25,112 bases of DNA from UBA6176 sp041688515 (GTDB lineage Bacteria > Verrucomicrobiota > Verrucomicrobiia > Limisphaerales > UBA9464). A program made the translations under genes and the position numbers. Positions 6,761-15,293 of this stretch are shown here, piece by piece (position 1 is the stretch's first letter; every line of letters starts with the position of its first letter). Location: positions 1-25,112 of the forward strand of contig JBDNHZ010000270.1 in assembly GCA_041688515.1 (NCBI GenBank). The letters run 5' to 3'. The notes beneath the pieces were generated by a model. That model saw only the letters and a list, made by a program, of their open reading frames with translations. It was not told where the DNA came from and searched no databases.

Positions 6761-6785
6761 GGGCGCCTTCGGGCGCCCTTTTTGT
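6761..6785 (+). terminator. Rho-independent terminator after the prepilin-like gene
   Basis: Perfect 8-bp stem AGGGCGCC (6761-6768) with GGCGCCCT (6773-6780), closed by a TTCG tetraloop and followed by TTTTTGTTGT. It lies 23 nt past the stop codon. Confidence 0.93.
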
Positions 6786-6982
6786 TGTCTCCGGTCAGTT
6801 CGAGTTCAGCGCTCCCGGAATCACCCGTGCGCCGCCGGCTATCCCCGTCAGGCACTGAAGGAAGCGTCGACGCGAACCGGCCCATGGTATCACCAACACG
6901 ACGGAAGCCTGCCAAACCCACCGTCCGAGGCGCGCCGATTGGGGGATCGACCCGGTGGATCCGGCGCATCATCCTTCGAAGA

Positions 6983-8341
6983 ATGTCGCCCCGGATCCTT
7001 CTCGCGGTCACTGCACTGGTCACCATCCTGGTTCAAACGGCCTCCGCCGCGCTGGAGATCTCCGTCTTCGATTCGGATGCAACGCCCGCAACGGGCACCC
7101 TTCTGGCCTACGACCCGATGATCGGAGCTGGGGAACTCACCCTGCGTTGCCGTGGCATCGTCCTCCGCGGCGCGGGAGAACCCATCGTCCTATGTGCGAT
7201 CGACTGGATCGGCGTGGCCAATGACTCCCACGACGCCTTCCGCGACGCGCTGGCGGCGGCGGCCGGGACCCGTCGTCAGCGGGTCTCGCTCCACAGCCTG
7301 CACCAGCACGATGCCCCCGTCGCGGATTCGACCGCCGAACGCGTCCTGACCGAGCGCGGGCTTCCCGCCGGGCCCTTCGAGTCCGCAATCGTTCAACCCG
7401 CCATTCTCCGCGCCAGCAATGCCGTCCAGACGGCCACCACGCAATTCCAGCCCCTGACCCACGTCGGCTGGGGTAAGGCGGAGGTCTTCAAGGTCGCCTC
7501 CAATCGGCGGGTGGCCGGGCCGGACGGGAACGTGCGCGCGGTGCGATACACCGCCTGTCAGGATCCGGCGCTTCAGGCGGCCCCGGAAGGCGTCATCGAT
7601 CCCGAGGTCGTGCTGGTCAGCTTCTGGAATGGCGATGCCGCCGTTGCCGTCCTGAGCTACTACGCCACCCATCCGCAGAGCTATTACCGCACCGGATTGG
7701 CCAACCCCGACTTCCCCGGCATCGCCCGGTTCCTGCGGGACCAGGCCGTACCAGGCGGGATGCACGTCCACTTCAACGGTGCCGGTGGAAACATCGGGGC
7801 GGGCAAGTACAACGACGGATCTCCCACCAATCGAGCGATCCTCGCGGGCCGCCTCGCGGATGGCATGGAACGGGCCTGGAAAGCCACCGAACGACAGCCG
7901 ATCCGGGCCGAGGAGATCGGCTGGGAAGTCGACACCCAACTGCTTCCTCCGGCTGCCCACCTCAAGCTCGACGAACTGGATGCGGCCATCCGACGCCCCA
8001 CCCCCCAGCGGTTCGTCCTCGCCTCCCAACTGGCCTTCGTCGAGCGGGTGCGGGCCGGCAAGGGAACCGACGTCTCATGCCTCCGCCTCGGCGAGATCCG
8101 GCTCCTGCACACTCCGGGGGAACTCTTCGTCGAGTACCAGCTCGCTGCCCGCAACATGCGACCGGACCTCAAGGTCGCCATGGCAGCCTATGGGGACTAT
8201 GGAACCGCCTATATCGGTACCGAGAAGGCCTATGAACTGGGCGGATATGAAACGGAGCCCCGGTCATCGAATGTCTCTCCGAAGGCGCAGGGCGTCCTGA
8301 TGAAGAGCATCCAGCGCCTGCTGGAAGCCGGACCGCGCTGA
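6983..8341 (+). CDS. Exported neutral/alkaline ceramidase-like protein
   Basis: A 452-residue protein. The ATG at 6983 is chosen over earlier in-frame starts because it begins directly with a signal peptide (MSPRILLAVTALVTILVQTASA, cleavage near residue 22). The mature part resembles the N-terminal catalytic domain of neutral ceramidases: LRCRGIVL followed by VLCAIDWIGV (an RAxV...D-like strand), a His-rich metal-site segment HSLHQHDAP at 104-112, FWNGDAAVAVLSYYATHPQSYY, and a Gly-rich HFNGAGGNIG. It is shorter than classical ceramidases (~650 residues) and seems to lack their C-terminal Ig-like domain. Such truncated forms are common in Planctomycetota/Verrucomicrobiota, where the substrate is usually unknown. 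It stands alone between a terminator and a convergent gene. Confidence 0.7.
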   Translation: MSPRILLAVTALVTILVQTASAALEISVFDSDATPATGTLLAYDPMIGAGELTLRCRGIVLRGAGEPIVLCAIDWIGVANDSHDAFRDALAAAAGTRRQRVSLHSLHQHDAPVADSTAERVLTERGLPAGPFESAIVQPAILRASNAVQTATTQFQPLTHVGWGKAEVFKVASNRRVAGPDGNVRAVRYTACQDPALQAAPEGVIDPEVVLVSFWNGDAAVAVLSYYATHPQSYYRTGLANPDFPGIARFLRDQAVPGGMHVHFNGAGGNIGAGKYNDGSPTNRAILAGRLADGMERAWKATERQPIRAEEIGWEVDTQLLPPAAHLKLDELDAAIRRPTPQRFVLASQLAFVERVRAGKGTDVSCLRLGEIRLLHTPGELFVEYQLAARNMRPDLKVAMAAYGDYGTAYIGTEKAYELGGYETEPRSSNVSPKAQGVLMKSIQRLLEAGPR

Positions 8342-8358
8342 CGGATCGGGCGGGTGAT

Positions 8359-8388
8359 GGACTCGTGGAACTCGTCCCTCCAGAGCTC
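8359..8388 (+). repeat. Intergenic repeat module A, copy 1
   Basis: Shares 28 of 31 aligned positions with 20255-20285: GGACTCG, then GTGGAACTCG, then TCCCTCCAGAGCTC. The element forms a small stem-loop (GGAACTC/GAGCTCC with one mismatch, loop GTCCCTCCA). It sits between two convergent genes. Confidence 0.7.
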
Positions 8389-8418
8389 CGAGGGCCCCCA
8401 ACCCCCCTGACGCCCGCC

Positions 8419-9582
8419 TCAATGTCCCACGCGCGTCCAGGCCGCATTGGCCTTGGACGACTTCACGACGGCCTCGATGAAGGCCATGCCGCGAACACCG
8501 TCCTCGATGCGCGGGTAATCCAGGGCCGGATCGTCCGCCGCCGGGGTCCGGTTCTCGAGCCGGGCGCGGACGTGATTGGCAAAGTTCTTGTACACGTTGG
8601 CGAACGCCTCCAGGTACCCCTCGGGATGGGCCGGCGGAGTGCGCCCGGCCGCCTTGGCGGCGGCGCTGAGGTAGCCATTGGCCGTGCGATACACCTGCAT
8701 CGGCTGGTCCGCCCACTTCACCAGCAGGGTGTTCGGCTCGCGCTGATGCCATTCGATGCCGCCGATCTCGCCGTACACGCGGATGTTGAGGTTGTTCTCT
8801 TCGCCGACGCTGATCTGGGAACTGTGCAACACGCCCTTCGCTCCCCCCTCGAACCGCAACAGCATATTGCCGTCGTCATCCAGCGCCCGCCCCTCGACGA
8901 ATGCCGTCAGGTCCGCCGCCAATTCCTCGATCTTCAGCCCCGTAATGTACTCGGCGAGATTCTCGGCGTGCGTCCCGATGTCTCCGATACACCCGGCAGC
9001 CCCGGACTTGGTAGGATCCGTCCGCCATCCCGCCTGCTTCTGACCGGAAGCCTCGATCCGGGTCGCGAGCCAACCCTGTGGATATTCGACCACCACTTTG
9101 CGGAGCTTCCCGAGCTTGCCGCTGGCAACCAGATGACGGGCCTCCTTCACCATCGGGTATCCGGTGTAGTTGTGGGTCAGGCCGTACAACCGACCGGTCT
9201 TTTTGACCAACGCCGCCAGCTCCTGAGCCTCAGCCAGATTGAACGTGGCCGGCTTGTCGCTCAACACGTGGAAACCCCGTTCCAAGGCGAGCTTTGCCGG
9301 CGGAAAGTGCACGTGATTCGGCGTGACGATGGCGATGAAGTCCATGCGTTGATCGGCCGGGAGCTTCGCCTCCGACTCGATCATCTCCTGAAAGCTTCCG
9401 TAGCAACGGTCCGCAGGAAGGAAAAGGTCCGCACCGCTCGCCTTCGAACGTTCGGGGTCCGACGAAAACGCGCCGCAAACCAAGTCGATCTGTTGATCCA
9501 TGGCAGCGGCAATGCGGTGGACAGCACCGATGAAGGCACCACGACCACCACCCACCATTCCGTATCGAATCTTCCGGCTCAT
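8419..9582 (-). CDS. Gfo/Idh/MocA-family NAD(P)-dependent oxidoreductase
   Basis: A 387-residue oxidoreductase, probably acting on a sugar or inositol-like substrate. The N-terminal Rossmann segment is IRYGMVGGGRGAFIGAVHR (5-23). Then come IAIVTPNHVHFPPAKLALE, the family's catalytic/NAD motif in the form SDKPATF (EKP in most members), and TKSGAAGCIGDIGTHAENLAEYITG with the GxxxDxGxH pattern that supplies the catalytic His. The C-terminal domain is full length. The ATG at 9582 is preferred to a TTG two codons earlier. It has no signal peptide, unlike the Tat-exported members common in this phylum. It is divergent from the DUF1549/DUF1553 operon across a 152-nt gap that contains a strong hairpin, so the two could be co-regulated. 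Confidence 0.92.
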   Translation of the reverse strand: MSRKIRYGMVGGGRGAFIGAVHRIAAAMDQQIDLVCGAFSSDPERSKASGADLFLPADRCYGSFQEMIESEAKLPADQRMDFIAIVTPNHVHFPPAKLALERGFHVLSDKPATFNLAEAQELAALVKKTGRLYGLTHNYTGYPMVKEARHLVASGKLGKLRKVVVEYPQGWLATRIEASGQKQAGWRTDPTKSGAAGCIGDIGTHAENLAEYITGLKIEELAADLTAFVEGRALDDDGNMLLRFEGGAKGVLHSSQISVGEENNLNIRVYGEIGGIEWHQREPNTLLVKWADQPMQVYRTANGYLSAAAKAAGRTPPAHPEGYLEAFANVYKNFANHVRARLENRTPAADDPALDYPRIEDGVRGMAFIEAVVKSSKANAAWTRVGH

Positions 9583-9653
9583 AGGCAAAACAAGGGATCA
9601 GGAGTTACGTGACGTCGCAATTTCGCGGTGAAGCCCAACCATAGAAAAGCCCA

Positions 9654-9680
9654 CCCGGCCCGGTCAACGACCGGGCCGGG
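9654..9680. other. Perfect 11-bp hairpin in a divergent promoter region
   Basis: CCCGGCCCGGT (9654-9664) pairs perfectly with ACCGGGCCGGG (9670-9680) around the loop CAACG. It lies between two genes that point away from each other, where a terminator is not expected. On the minus strand a CTTTTCTATGG stretch follows, so it could attenuate the oxidoreductase transcript about 70 nt before its start. Confidence 0.6.
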
Positions 9681-9734
9681 AAACAAGCCCGAAACTTCAA
9701 ACTGCGAACTTCACCCACGCCTGCCGCTCGTCGC

Positions 9735-12287
9735 ATGATGACGTCCATCGTCATGCTTCCTGTCGCCTGCCAATGGCCTCGACTCCCGGTCGTGATCGCG
9801 ATCCTTCTCGCGGCGGCCGGGGCGTTGCCGACCGCTCGCGCCGCGGCCGAGCTCCCGCGCTTCTCCCGGGACATCCTTCCGATCCTTTCCGACCATTGCT
9901 TCGCCTGTCATGGACCGGATGCCGCCGGACGCAAAGGCGGCCTTCGGCTCGATACCGAGGCGGGGGCGAAGGCGGGAGGCAAGGAAGACGGCCCGGCCAT
10001 CGTCGCGGGTGATCCCGGGCGAAGTGCGTTGGCCCGGCGGATCCTCCAGCAGGACCCGGACGAACTGATGCCGCCCGCTTCGGCCCACAAACCCCTTTCG
10101 AAGGCCCAGATCGAAACCCTGACGGCGTGGATCCAGGCCGGTGCCCGCTGGGGAAACCACTGGGCCTACGAACCGATCGTCCGTCCCACGCCCCCACCGC
10201 CGTCGGGACCGGCCTGGGACCGCAATCCGATCGACGCCTTCGTCCGTGCCCGCCTCACCTCGGAACACTTGGTGCCTTCGCCCGAGGCCTCCCGGCGGAC
10301 CCTGCTGCGCCGGGTAACCTTCGATCTCACCGGGCTTCCCCCAAGTCCGGCAGAACTGGCCGCCTTTGAATCCGACCGATCGCCCGTCGCCTATGAACGC
10401 ACCGTCGATCGACTCCTCGCCTCGCCCCGGCACGGCGAGCGCATGGCCTGGGAATGGCTGGAGGCCGCCCGCTACGCGGATTCAAACGGCTACCAGGGCG
10501 ACGGGGAACGAACCATGTGGCCCTGGCGCGACTGGGTGGTGTCGACCATGAACGGCAACCTTCCCTTCGACACCTTCAGCCAATGGCAACTGGCGGGGGA
10601 TCTCCTTCCCGAAGCGTCATCCACCCAGCGACTGGCCACCGGGTTCAATCGGAACCACATGATCAATGGCGAAGGCGGACGCATTCCAGAAGAGAACCGG
10701 ATCGACTACCTGATGGACCAGACCGAGACCGTCGCCACGGTCTGGCTGGGTGCCACCTTCAACTGCGCCCGGTGTCACGACCACAAGTTCGACCCCGTTT
10801 CGCAAGCCGACTACTACCGTCTCCTCGCCCTCTTCAATCGCACGCCGGTGGACGGCTCCGGCGGCGATCCCCAATCCCGTCCGAACCTGGAAGTCCCCAC
10901 GCCCGATCAGACCGCCGCCGTTGATTCCGCCCACGTCCAGGTGACTTCTGCAGCCGTGGCCCTCGCCACCACGGAGACAACGCAGTTTCCCCGACCCGCC
11001 GGCGAAGCGATCGACAAGACCCCTGGCTTCGCCGAATTGCCCGAGGAAGTACGCAAGGCCCTCGTGGTCGAACCCGGCCGTCGGAATGCGGGGCAACTGT
11101 CCCGGATGGCGGATCACTGGAAAACCAATGCCCCACCCTACCACGCTCGACTCGAGGCGCTCCGACAGAGCCTTGATCGCCGGGATGCCGCCCGCCGATC
11201 GATCCCGCGGGTCATGGTGATGGAAGACATGGTTCAACCCCGTGAAACCTTCCAACTCGTCCGCGGCCAGTACAACAAGCCCATCGGCCGCGTTGAACCG
11301 GGGGTTCCCAACCACCTCTTCACTCCCTCCCAAGGGCCCGCCAGCGCCACCAACCGACTGGACCTCAGCCGCTGGCTGCTGGATCCCCAGCACCCGGTCA
11401 CCGCCCGGGTCATCGTGAATCGCCAGTGGCAGATCTTCTTCGGCACCGGCCTGGTTCGGACCACCGAAGACTTTGGTCTCCAGAGCGAGCGAGCGTCGCA
11501 CCCGGACCTTCTCGACTGGCTCGCCGCCGAGTTCCTCCAGTCGGGTTGGGACATAAAACATCTCCAGCGCCTGATCGTCACCAGCGCGACCTACCGGCAA
11601 TCCTCCCGGACCACCCCTGCCCTGCTGGCACAGGACCCGGCCAACCGACTGCTGGCCCGCGGCCCGCGTCATCGACTGCCCTCGTGGATGATCCGCGATA
11701 CCGCTCTCGCCGCTGCCGGCCTGTTGGTGGAACGGGTCGGCGGCCCTCCCGTCCGCACCTACCAACCCGACGGCGTCTGGGAGGAAGCCACCTTTGGCAA
11801 CAAACGTTACCAACGCGATTCCGGCGCGGCGCTCTACCGGCGGAGCCTGTATGTGTTCTGGCGGCGGATCGTCGGTCCCACCCTCTTCTTCGATGTATCG
11901 AACCGCCAGAGTTGCACCGTCCGCACGCCGCGCACCAACACTCCCCTTCAGGCCCTGCTCCTGCTGAACGACATCACCTATGTCGAAGCGGCCCGCGCCC
12001 TTGCCCACCGCCTCCTGGTCGCCGAACCCACCGTGCCCAAGCGCCGCGTTCAATCCCTGTTCCAATCCGTCCTCGGACGCGACCCAACCCGATCGGAAAT
12101 CTCCATCCTGCTTGCCGGAGTCGCCCGGCATCGTGCCGGTTTCAAGGCCGATCCCGAATCTGCCCGCACGCTGATTGCCACCGGCGAATCCACGTCTCCT
12201 CTCCGGCTTGATCCGATCGAACTGGCCGCCTGGACGCTGGCCTGTTCCACCGTCCTCAACCTCGACGAAGCCCTCTCCAAGGAATGA
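9735..12287 (+). CDS. PSCyt1 + DUF1549 + DUF1553 protein (planctomycete-type cytochrome c family)
   Basis: An 850-residue exported protein. A hydrophobic signal region (about residues 18-37) is followed by a cytochrome-c-like domain with heme motif CFACH (55-59) and a possible Met/Pro loop DELMPPASAHKPL (109-121). The DUF1549 domain (about 165-370) includes LRRVTFDLTGLPPSP, ARYADSNGYQGD and a second Cys pair CARCHDHKFDP (344-354). The C-terminal DUF1553 domain (from about 520) includes RETFQLVRGQYNKP, VIVNRQWQIFFGTGLV, DFGLQSERASHPDLLDWLA and RQSCTVRTPRTNTPLQALLLLND. This order is standard for the family in Planctomycetota/Verrucomicrobiota. Its biochemical function is not established, though an association with polysaccharide use has been suggested. 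Its stop overlaps the DUF1501 start (ATGA), a near-universal pairing. Confidence 0.95.
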   Translation: MMTSIVMLPVACQWPRLPVVIAILLAAAGALPTARAAAELPRFSRDILPILSDHCFACHGPDAAGRKGGLRLDTEAGAKAGGKEDGPAIVAGDPGRSALARRILQQDPDELMPPASAHKPLSKAQIETLTAWIQAGARWGNHWAYEPIVRPTPPPPSGPAWDRNPIDAFVRARLTSEHLVPSPEASRRTLLRRVTFDLTGLPPSPAELAAFESDRSPVAYERTVDRLLASPRHGERMAWEWLEAARYADSNGYQGDGERTMWPWRDWVVSTMNGNLPFDTFSQWQLAGDLLPEASSTQRLATGFNRNHMINGEGGRIPEENRIDYLMDQTETVATVWLGATFNCARCHDHKFDPVSQADYYRLLALFNRTPVDGSGGDPQSRPNLEVPTPDQTAAVDSAHVQVTSAAVALATTETTQFPRPAGEAIDKTPGFAELPEEVRKALVVEPGRRNAGQLSRMADHWKTNAPPYHARLEALRQSLDRRDAARRSIPRVMVMEDMVQPRETFQLVRGQYNKPIGRVEPGVPNHLFTPSQGPASATNRLDLSRWLLDPQHPVTARVIVNRQWQIFFGTGLVRTTEDFGLQSERASHPDLLDWLAAEFLQSGWDIKHLQRLIVTSATYRQSSRTTPALLAQDPANRLLARGPRHRLPSWMIRDTALAAAGLLVERVGGPPVRTYQPDGVWEEATFGNKRYQRDSGAALYRRSLYVFWRRIVGPTLFFDVSNRQSCTVRTPRTNTPLQALLLLNDITYVEAARALAHRLLVAEPTVPKRRVQSLFQSVLGRDPTRSEISILLAGVARHRAGFKADPESARTLIATGESTSPLRLDPIELAAWTLACSTVLNLDEALSKE

Positions 12288-13747
12288 GCACGAACCTGCC
12301 TGACCCGGCCGCGGAACGACTGCGGCAATTGACCCGACGCGAGTTTCTCGGGCGTTCCACCACCGGCCTTGGAATGGCGGCTCTGGCCGGAATGCTCTCC
12401 CGGGAAGCCCGGGCCGCCGGCGAGACCGGGCCGACCCTGGGTGCCCAGTTTGCGCCGCGCGCCAAGCGGGTGATCTACCTCTTCCAGAATGGCGCTCCCA
12501 CCCATGTCGATCTGTTCGACTACAAGGAACGCCTCGCCCGCGAACACGGCAAACCGGTTCCCGACGAGTACATCGGCGGCAAACGGTTCAGCACGATGAC
12601 CGGCAAGGCCGATGGCAAACGGTTGCTGGCGCCGATCGAACCGTTCCGTCAGCACGGAGCCAGCGGTGCGTGGGTGTCGGCGCTCATGCCGCACACGGCC
12701 CAGATCGTGGATCGGCTGTGCTTCGTGAAGGGCATGCACACCGACGCCGTGAACCATGCGCCGGCCATCTCACTCCTCCTCAGTGGCTCGCAGATTCCCG
12801 GGCGTCCCACCCTGGGGGCCTGGATGGGATACGGCCTGGGTTCCATGGCCGAGAACCTGCCGACCTATGCAGTGATGACTTCGGTCACCAAGAACACCTC
12901 CTGCGGCCAGATTTTCTACGACTTCTACTGGGGCTCCGGGTTTCTCCCCTCCCGTCATCAGGGGGTGAAGTTTCGCGCCAGCGCCGAACCCGTCCTATAC
13001 CTCTCCAACCCCGCCGGGATCAGTCGGACCGCACGCCGCGGGATGCTCGATGACCTCGCCGCCCTCAACCAGCAGCACCTCCATACCTGGGGTGATCCCG
13101 AGATCGCGGCGCGGGTCGCGCAGTATGAGATGGCCTTCCAGATGCAGGCTTCGGTCCCCGAGTTGACCGACCTGTCGAAGGAACCGGAGTCCGTCCTCCG
13201 CGAGTACGGTCCCGATGTCCGCACGCCGGGCAGCTACGCCTATAACTGTCTCATGGCGCGTCGGCTCATCGAGCGCGGCGTCCGCTGCGTCCAACTGATG
13301 CACGCCGGGTGGGACCAGCACAATTCCATCACCACCGAGCTCTACCACCAATGCCGCGACACCGATCAACCTTCGGCGGCCCTGGTACTCGATCTCGAAC
13401 GCCGGGGTCTCCTCGACGATACCCTGGTGGTGTGGGGCGGTGAGTTCGGTCGGACGCCCTTCATCCAGGGCAACTTTGACGACCGCGTCCGTTGGGGTCG
13501 CGACCATCATCCCTATGCCTTCACCCTCTGGCTGGCGGGCGGCGGGGTGAAACCCGGGATCACCTTTGGCGAGACCGACGATCTCGGCATGAACGTCGTC
13601 CGCGACCCGGTCCACGTGCACGATCTCCAGGCCACCCTCCTTCATCTTCTCGGCATCGACCACGAACGCCTGACCTACCGGTTCCAAGGCCGCGATTTCC
13701 GCCTCACGGACGTGCACGGACGCGTGGTCCGGGAATTGTTGGCGTAG
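12284..13747 (+). CDS. DUF1501 protein, Tat-exported, sulfatase/phosphatase-like fold
   Basis: A 487-residue protein starting at the ATG that overlaps the preceding stop codon by 4 nt. It has a twin-arginine signal LTRREFLGRSTTGLGMAAL (16-34), so it is exported folded. The body shows DUF1501 landmarks: VIYLFQNGAPTHVDLFDYK, CFVKGMHTDAVNHAPAISLLLSG, PGRPTLGAWMGYGLG, GVRCVQLMHAGWDQH, DTLVVWGGEFGRTPF and GRDHHPYAFTLWLAGGGVKPG. The metal-site-like Asp/His pattern (GEFGRTP, DHHP) recalls the alkaline phosphatase/sulfatase fold. The function of the family is not firmly established. Translational coupling to the DUF1549/DUF1553 cytochrome protein indicates that they work together in the periplasm. 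Confidence 0.95.
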   Translation: MSTNLPDPAAERLRQLTRREFLGRSTTGLGMAALAGMLSREARAAGETGPTLGAQFAPRAKRVIYLFQNGAPTHVDLFDYKERLAREHGKPVPDEYIGGKRFSTMTGKADGKRLLAPIEPFRQHGASGAWVSALMPHTAQIVDRLCFVKGMHTDAVNHAPAISLLLSGSQIPGRPTLGAWMGYGLGSMAENLPTYAVMTSVTKNTSCGQIFYDFYWGSGFLPSRHQGVKFRASAEPVLYLSNPAGISRTARRGMLDDLAALNQQHLHTWGDPEIAARVAQYEMAFQMQASVPELTDLSKEPESVLREYGPDVRTPGSYAYNCLMARRLIERGVRCVQLMHAGWDQHNSITTELYHQCRDTDQPSAALVLDLERRGLLDDTLVVWGGEFGRTPFIQGNFDDRVRWGRDHHPYAFTLWLAGGGVKPGITFGETDDLGMNVVRDPVHVHDLQATLLHLLGIDHERLTYRFQGRDFRLTDVHGRVVRELLA

Positions 13748-14057
13748 GGACGGGGTCGAATGGCCCCCTTGCGCCGTGTCGGTGCCCAGGAACCACTGGC
13801 TCCCTCTGCCAACCGAGCGGACTCCGTGCATCGACCCAGAACCCACGCACCTCGCGAAGCGTCCTGGAGTGCGCGTGGCGTCCGCCACCGCTTTGGTCGC
13901 AGGACCCGCGAATCCCGTGGACGCGCCAAGGCATGAACCGGCACCGGTCCGGGTCCTTGCGAAACAGCGCCTCCCCGCCTTTGCCATGACTCTGCCCCAT
14001 TCCCCCAGGGACAATGTTACAGATCTGACTCCACTGTCTGATCTCGCCCTCCACGCG
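13748..14057. other. 310-nt convergent gap; no gene; repeat-like sequence
   Basis: No coding sequence is convincing on either strand. Around 13820-13900 the sequence has the look of a dispersed intergenic element, with an inverted repeat GTGGCG/CGCCAC at 13875-13888. No rho-independent terminator with a T-run was found for either flanking gene. Confidence 0.4.
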
Positions 14058-15293
14058 TCATCGCCGGCGGCGGCGCGACGGCGATGTGGACCGTGCGGCC
14101 GGCGTGACGGCAATCGGCAGCTCCGTATGGATCTCGGTCAGGTGACGTTCGATGCGCTCGAAGAGATCCACGTCGAAGGCCTTGCCCGGGTTGTTGCCGG
14201 CAAGATCTTCGAGGACGTGAGAGACGCGGAGCTTCCATCCGGCCAACTGCCAGCCGGAATCCGGAACAAACCTCGCCGAGCGCTCCTCGAACCCGAGCGT
14301 CCATTGTCCGGGGATCCCATTGCCGGCTGTGTCCACCACCCGGATCAGGCGTCGGGCAAGCGCGTGTTCGAGTGGTTCACCAAAGTCCACGTCCACGGCG
14401 AGTCGGGTGCCGGCCCGAACCGGGCTCAATCTCCAATTCTCCGGGTGGATCGGTTCCCGATCCGAGACGACCACCTTGAAGGTCTTGCGGAACTCTGACT
14501 TCAGTGGACGCCCGGCGGCATCGATCCATCCCGGATCCACGACGAGCGTATAGGACTGTCCCGGGACGAGGGCACCGCCGACGTCTTCCAGGGGTTTGAC
14601 TCCGCGTTTGATGCGACCTGGATCGAACAGCAGGGTCAACCGGGTCATTTCCGGGTCCCACAGTTCCTCGTCGATCTCGAGGAACGGAAGCTCCACCGCC
14701 ACTCCCTGGGCATCCAGCAACCGGACGTGCTCATACACCTGGCCCCGGCTCATGGAACCGGAGAACTGGAGATAGAACTTGAGCAGGTTCGCCGGCACTT
14801 CCGACGCCGTGGGATACACCGCCGACACGACCGTCACCGCCGCCTTCGGAAGCGCCGGCAAACGGTGGACGGCGCTGACCGGAGTTCCGCCGGGGCCGGC
14901 TCCGGGCAGGGCCCAGGGTTTGAACGAAGCCCGGTAGGAAACCCCGGCCTGCAAAGGGAACGCAGGGAGGAACACCACGACGTTCGATCGGGCCTCATAG
15001 ACTCCCGCCATGGCGGGCAGGGTCGGATCCGGAATCCCCTCTCCCGAGTGCACCGAGAGCAGACGCTGCCAGTCGGCCGTCGAACGGTTGGTGCCGGAGG
15101 CAGCCAGGATTCCGAGCGGCTGAGGATCCAGCCCAGAAAACTCCACGCGCCAACCGCCCGCAGTGGCTGGATCTGGAATCCACTTCAACGCGGGTGAGGC
15201 CGGGGTTGCCGTCCACGCCTGGAAGGGAGCGATGGCCAGCATCCACCCGAGAGCGACCGCGTGCAGGATGCTGCTGGAAGCCCCCGACCTCAC
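14058..15293 (-). CDS. Exported protein with SbsA-type Ig-like domain
   Basis: A 411-residue protein. The start is set at the GTG whose last two bases overlap the previous gene's TGA stop (GTGA), giving a signal peptide ILHAVALGWMLAIAPFQAWTA. A first region (about residues 35-145) is unrecognised β-rich sequence. Then comes an SbsA-like Ig module with VSAVYPTASEVPANLLKFYL and FSGSMSRGQVYEHVRLLD, and the LLFDPGRIKRGVKPLEDVGG segment seen in this type. A second β-rich half (REPIHPENWRLSPV, LRVSHVLEDLAGNNPG) follows. The C-terminus ends in five Arg residues encoded by a CG-rich run. It probably acts in the periplasm or on the surface with the propeller-like protein encoded just upstream. No enzymatic motif is seen. 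Confidence 0.75.
   Translation of the reverse strand: MRSGASSSILHAVALGWMLAIAPFQAWTATPASPALKWIPDPATAGGWRVEFSGLDPQPLGILAASGTNRSTADWQRLLSVHSGEGIPDPTLPAMAGVYEARSNVVVFLPAFPLQAGVSYRASFKPWALPGAGPGGTPVSAVHRLPALPKAAVTVVSAVYPTASEVPANLLKFYLQFSGSMSRGQVYEHVRLLDAQGVAVELPFLEIDEELWDPEMTRLTLLFDPGRIKRGVKPLEDVGGALVPGQSYTLVVDPGWIDAAGRPLKSEFRKTFKVVVSDREPIHPENWRLSPVRAGTRLAVDVDFGEPLEHALARRLIRVVDTAGNGIPGQWTLGFEERSARFVPDSGWQLAGWKLRVSHVLEDLAGNNPGKAFDVDLFERIERHLTEIHTELPIAVTPAARSTSPSRRRRR

Noticed and set aside
8365..9612. Plus-strand open frame (415 codons) over the oxidoreductase gene
   Set aside because: The minus strand carries the Rossmann and catalytic motifs; the plus frame has none.
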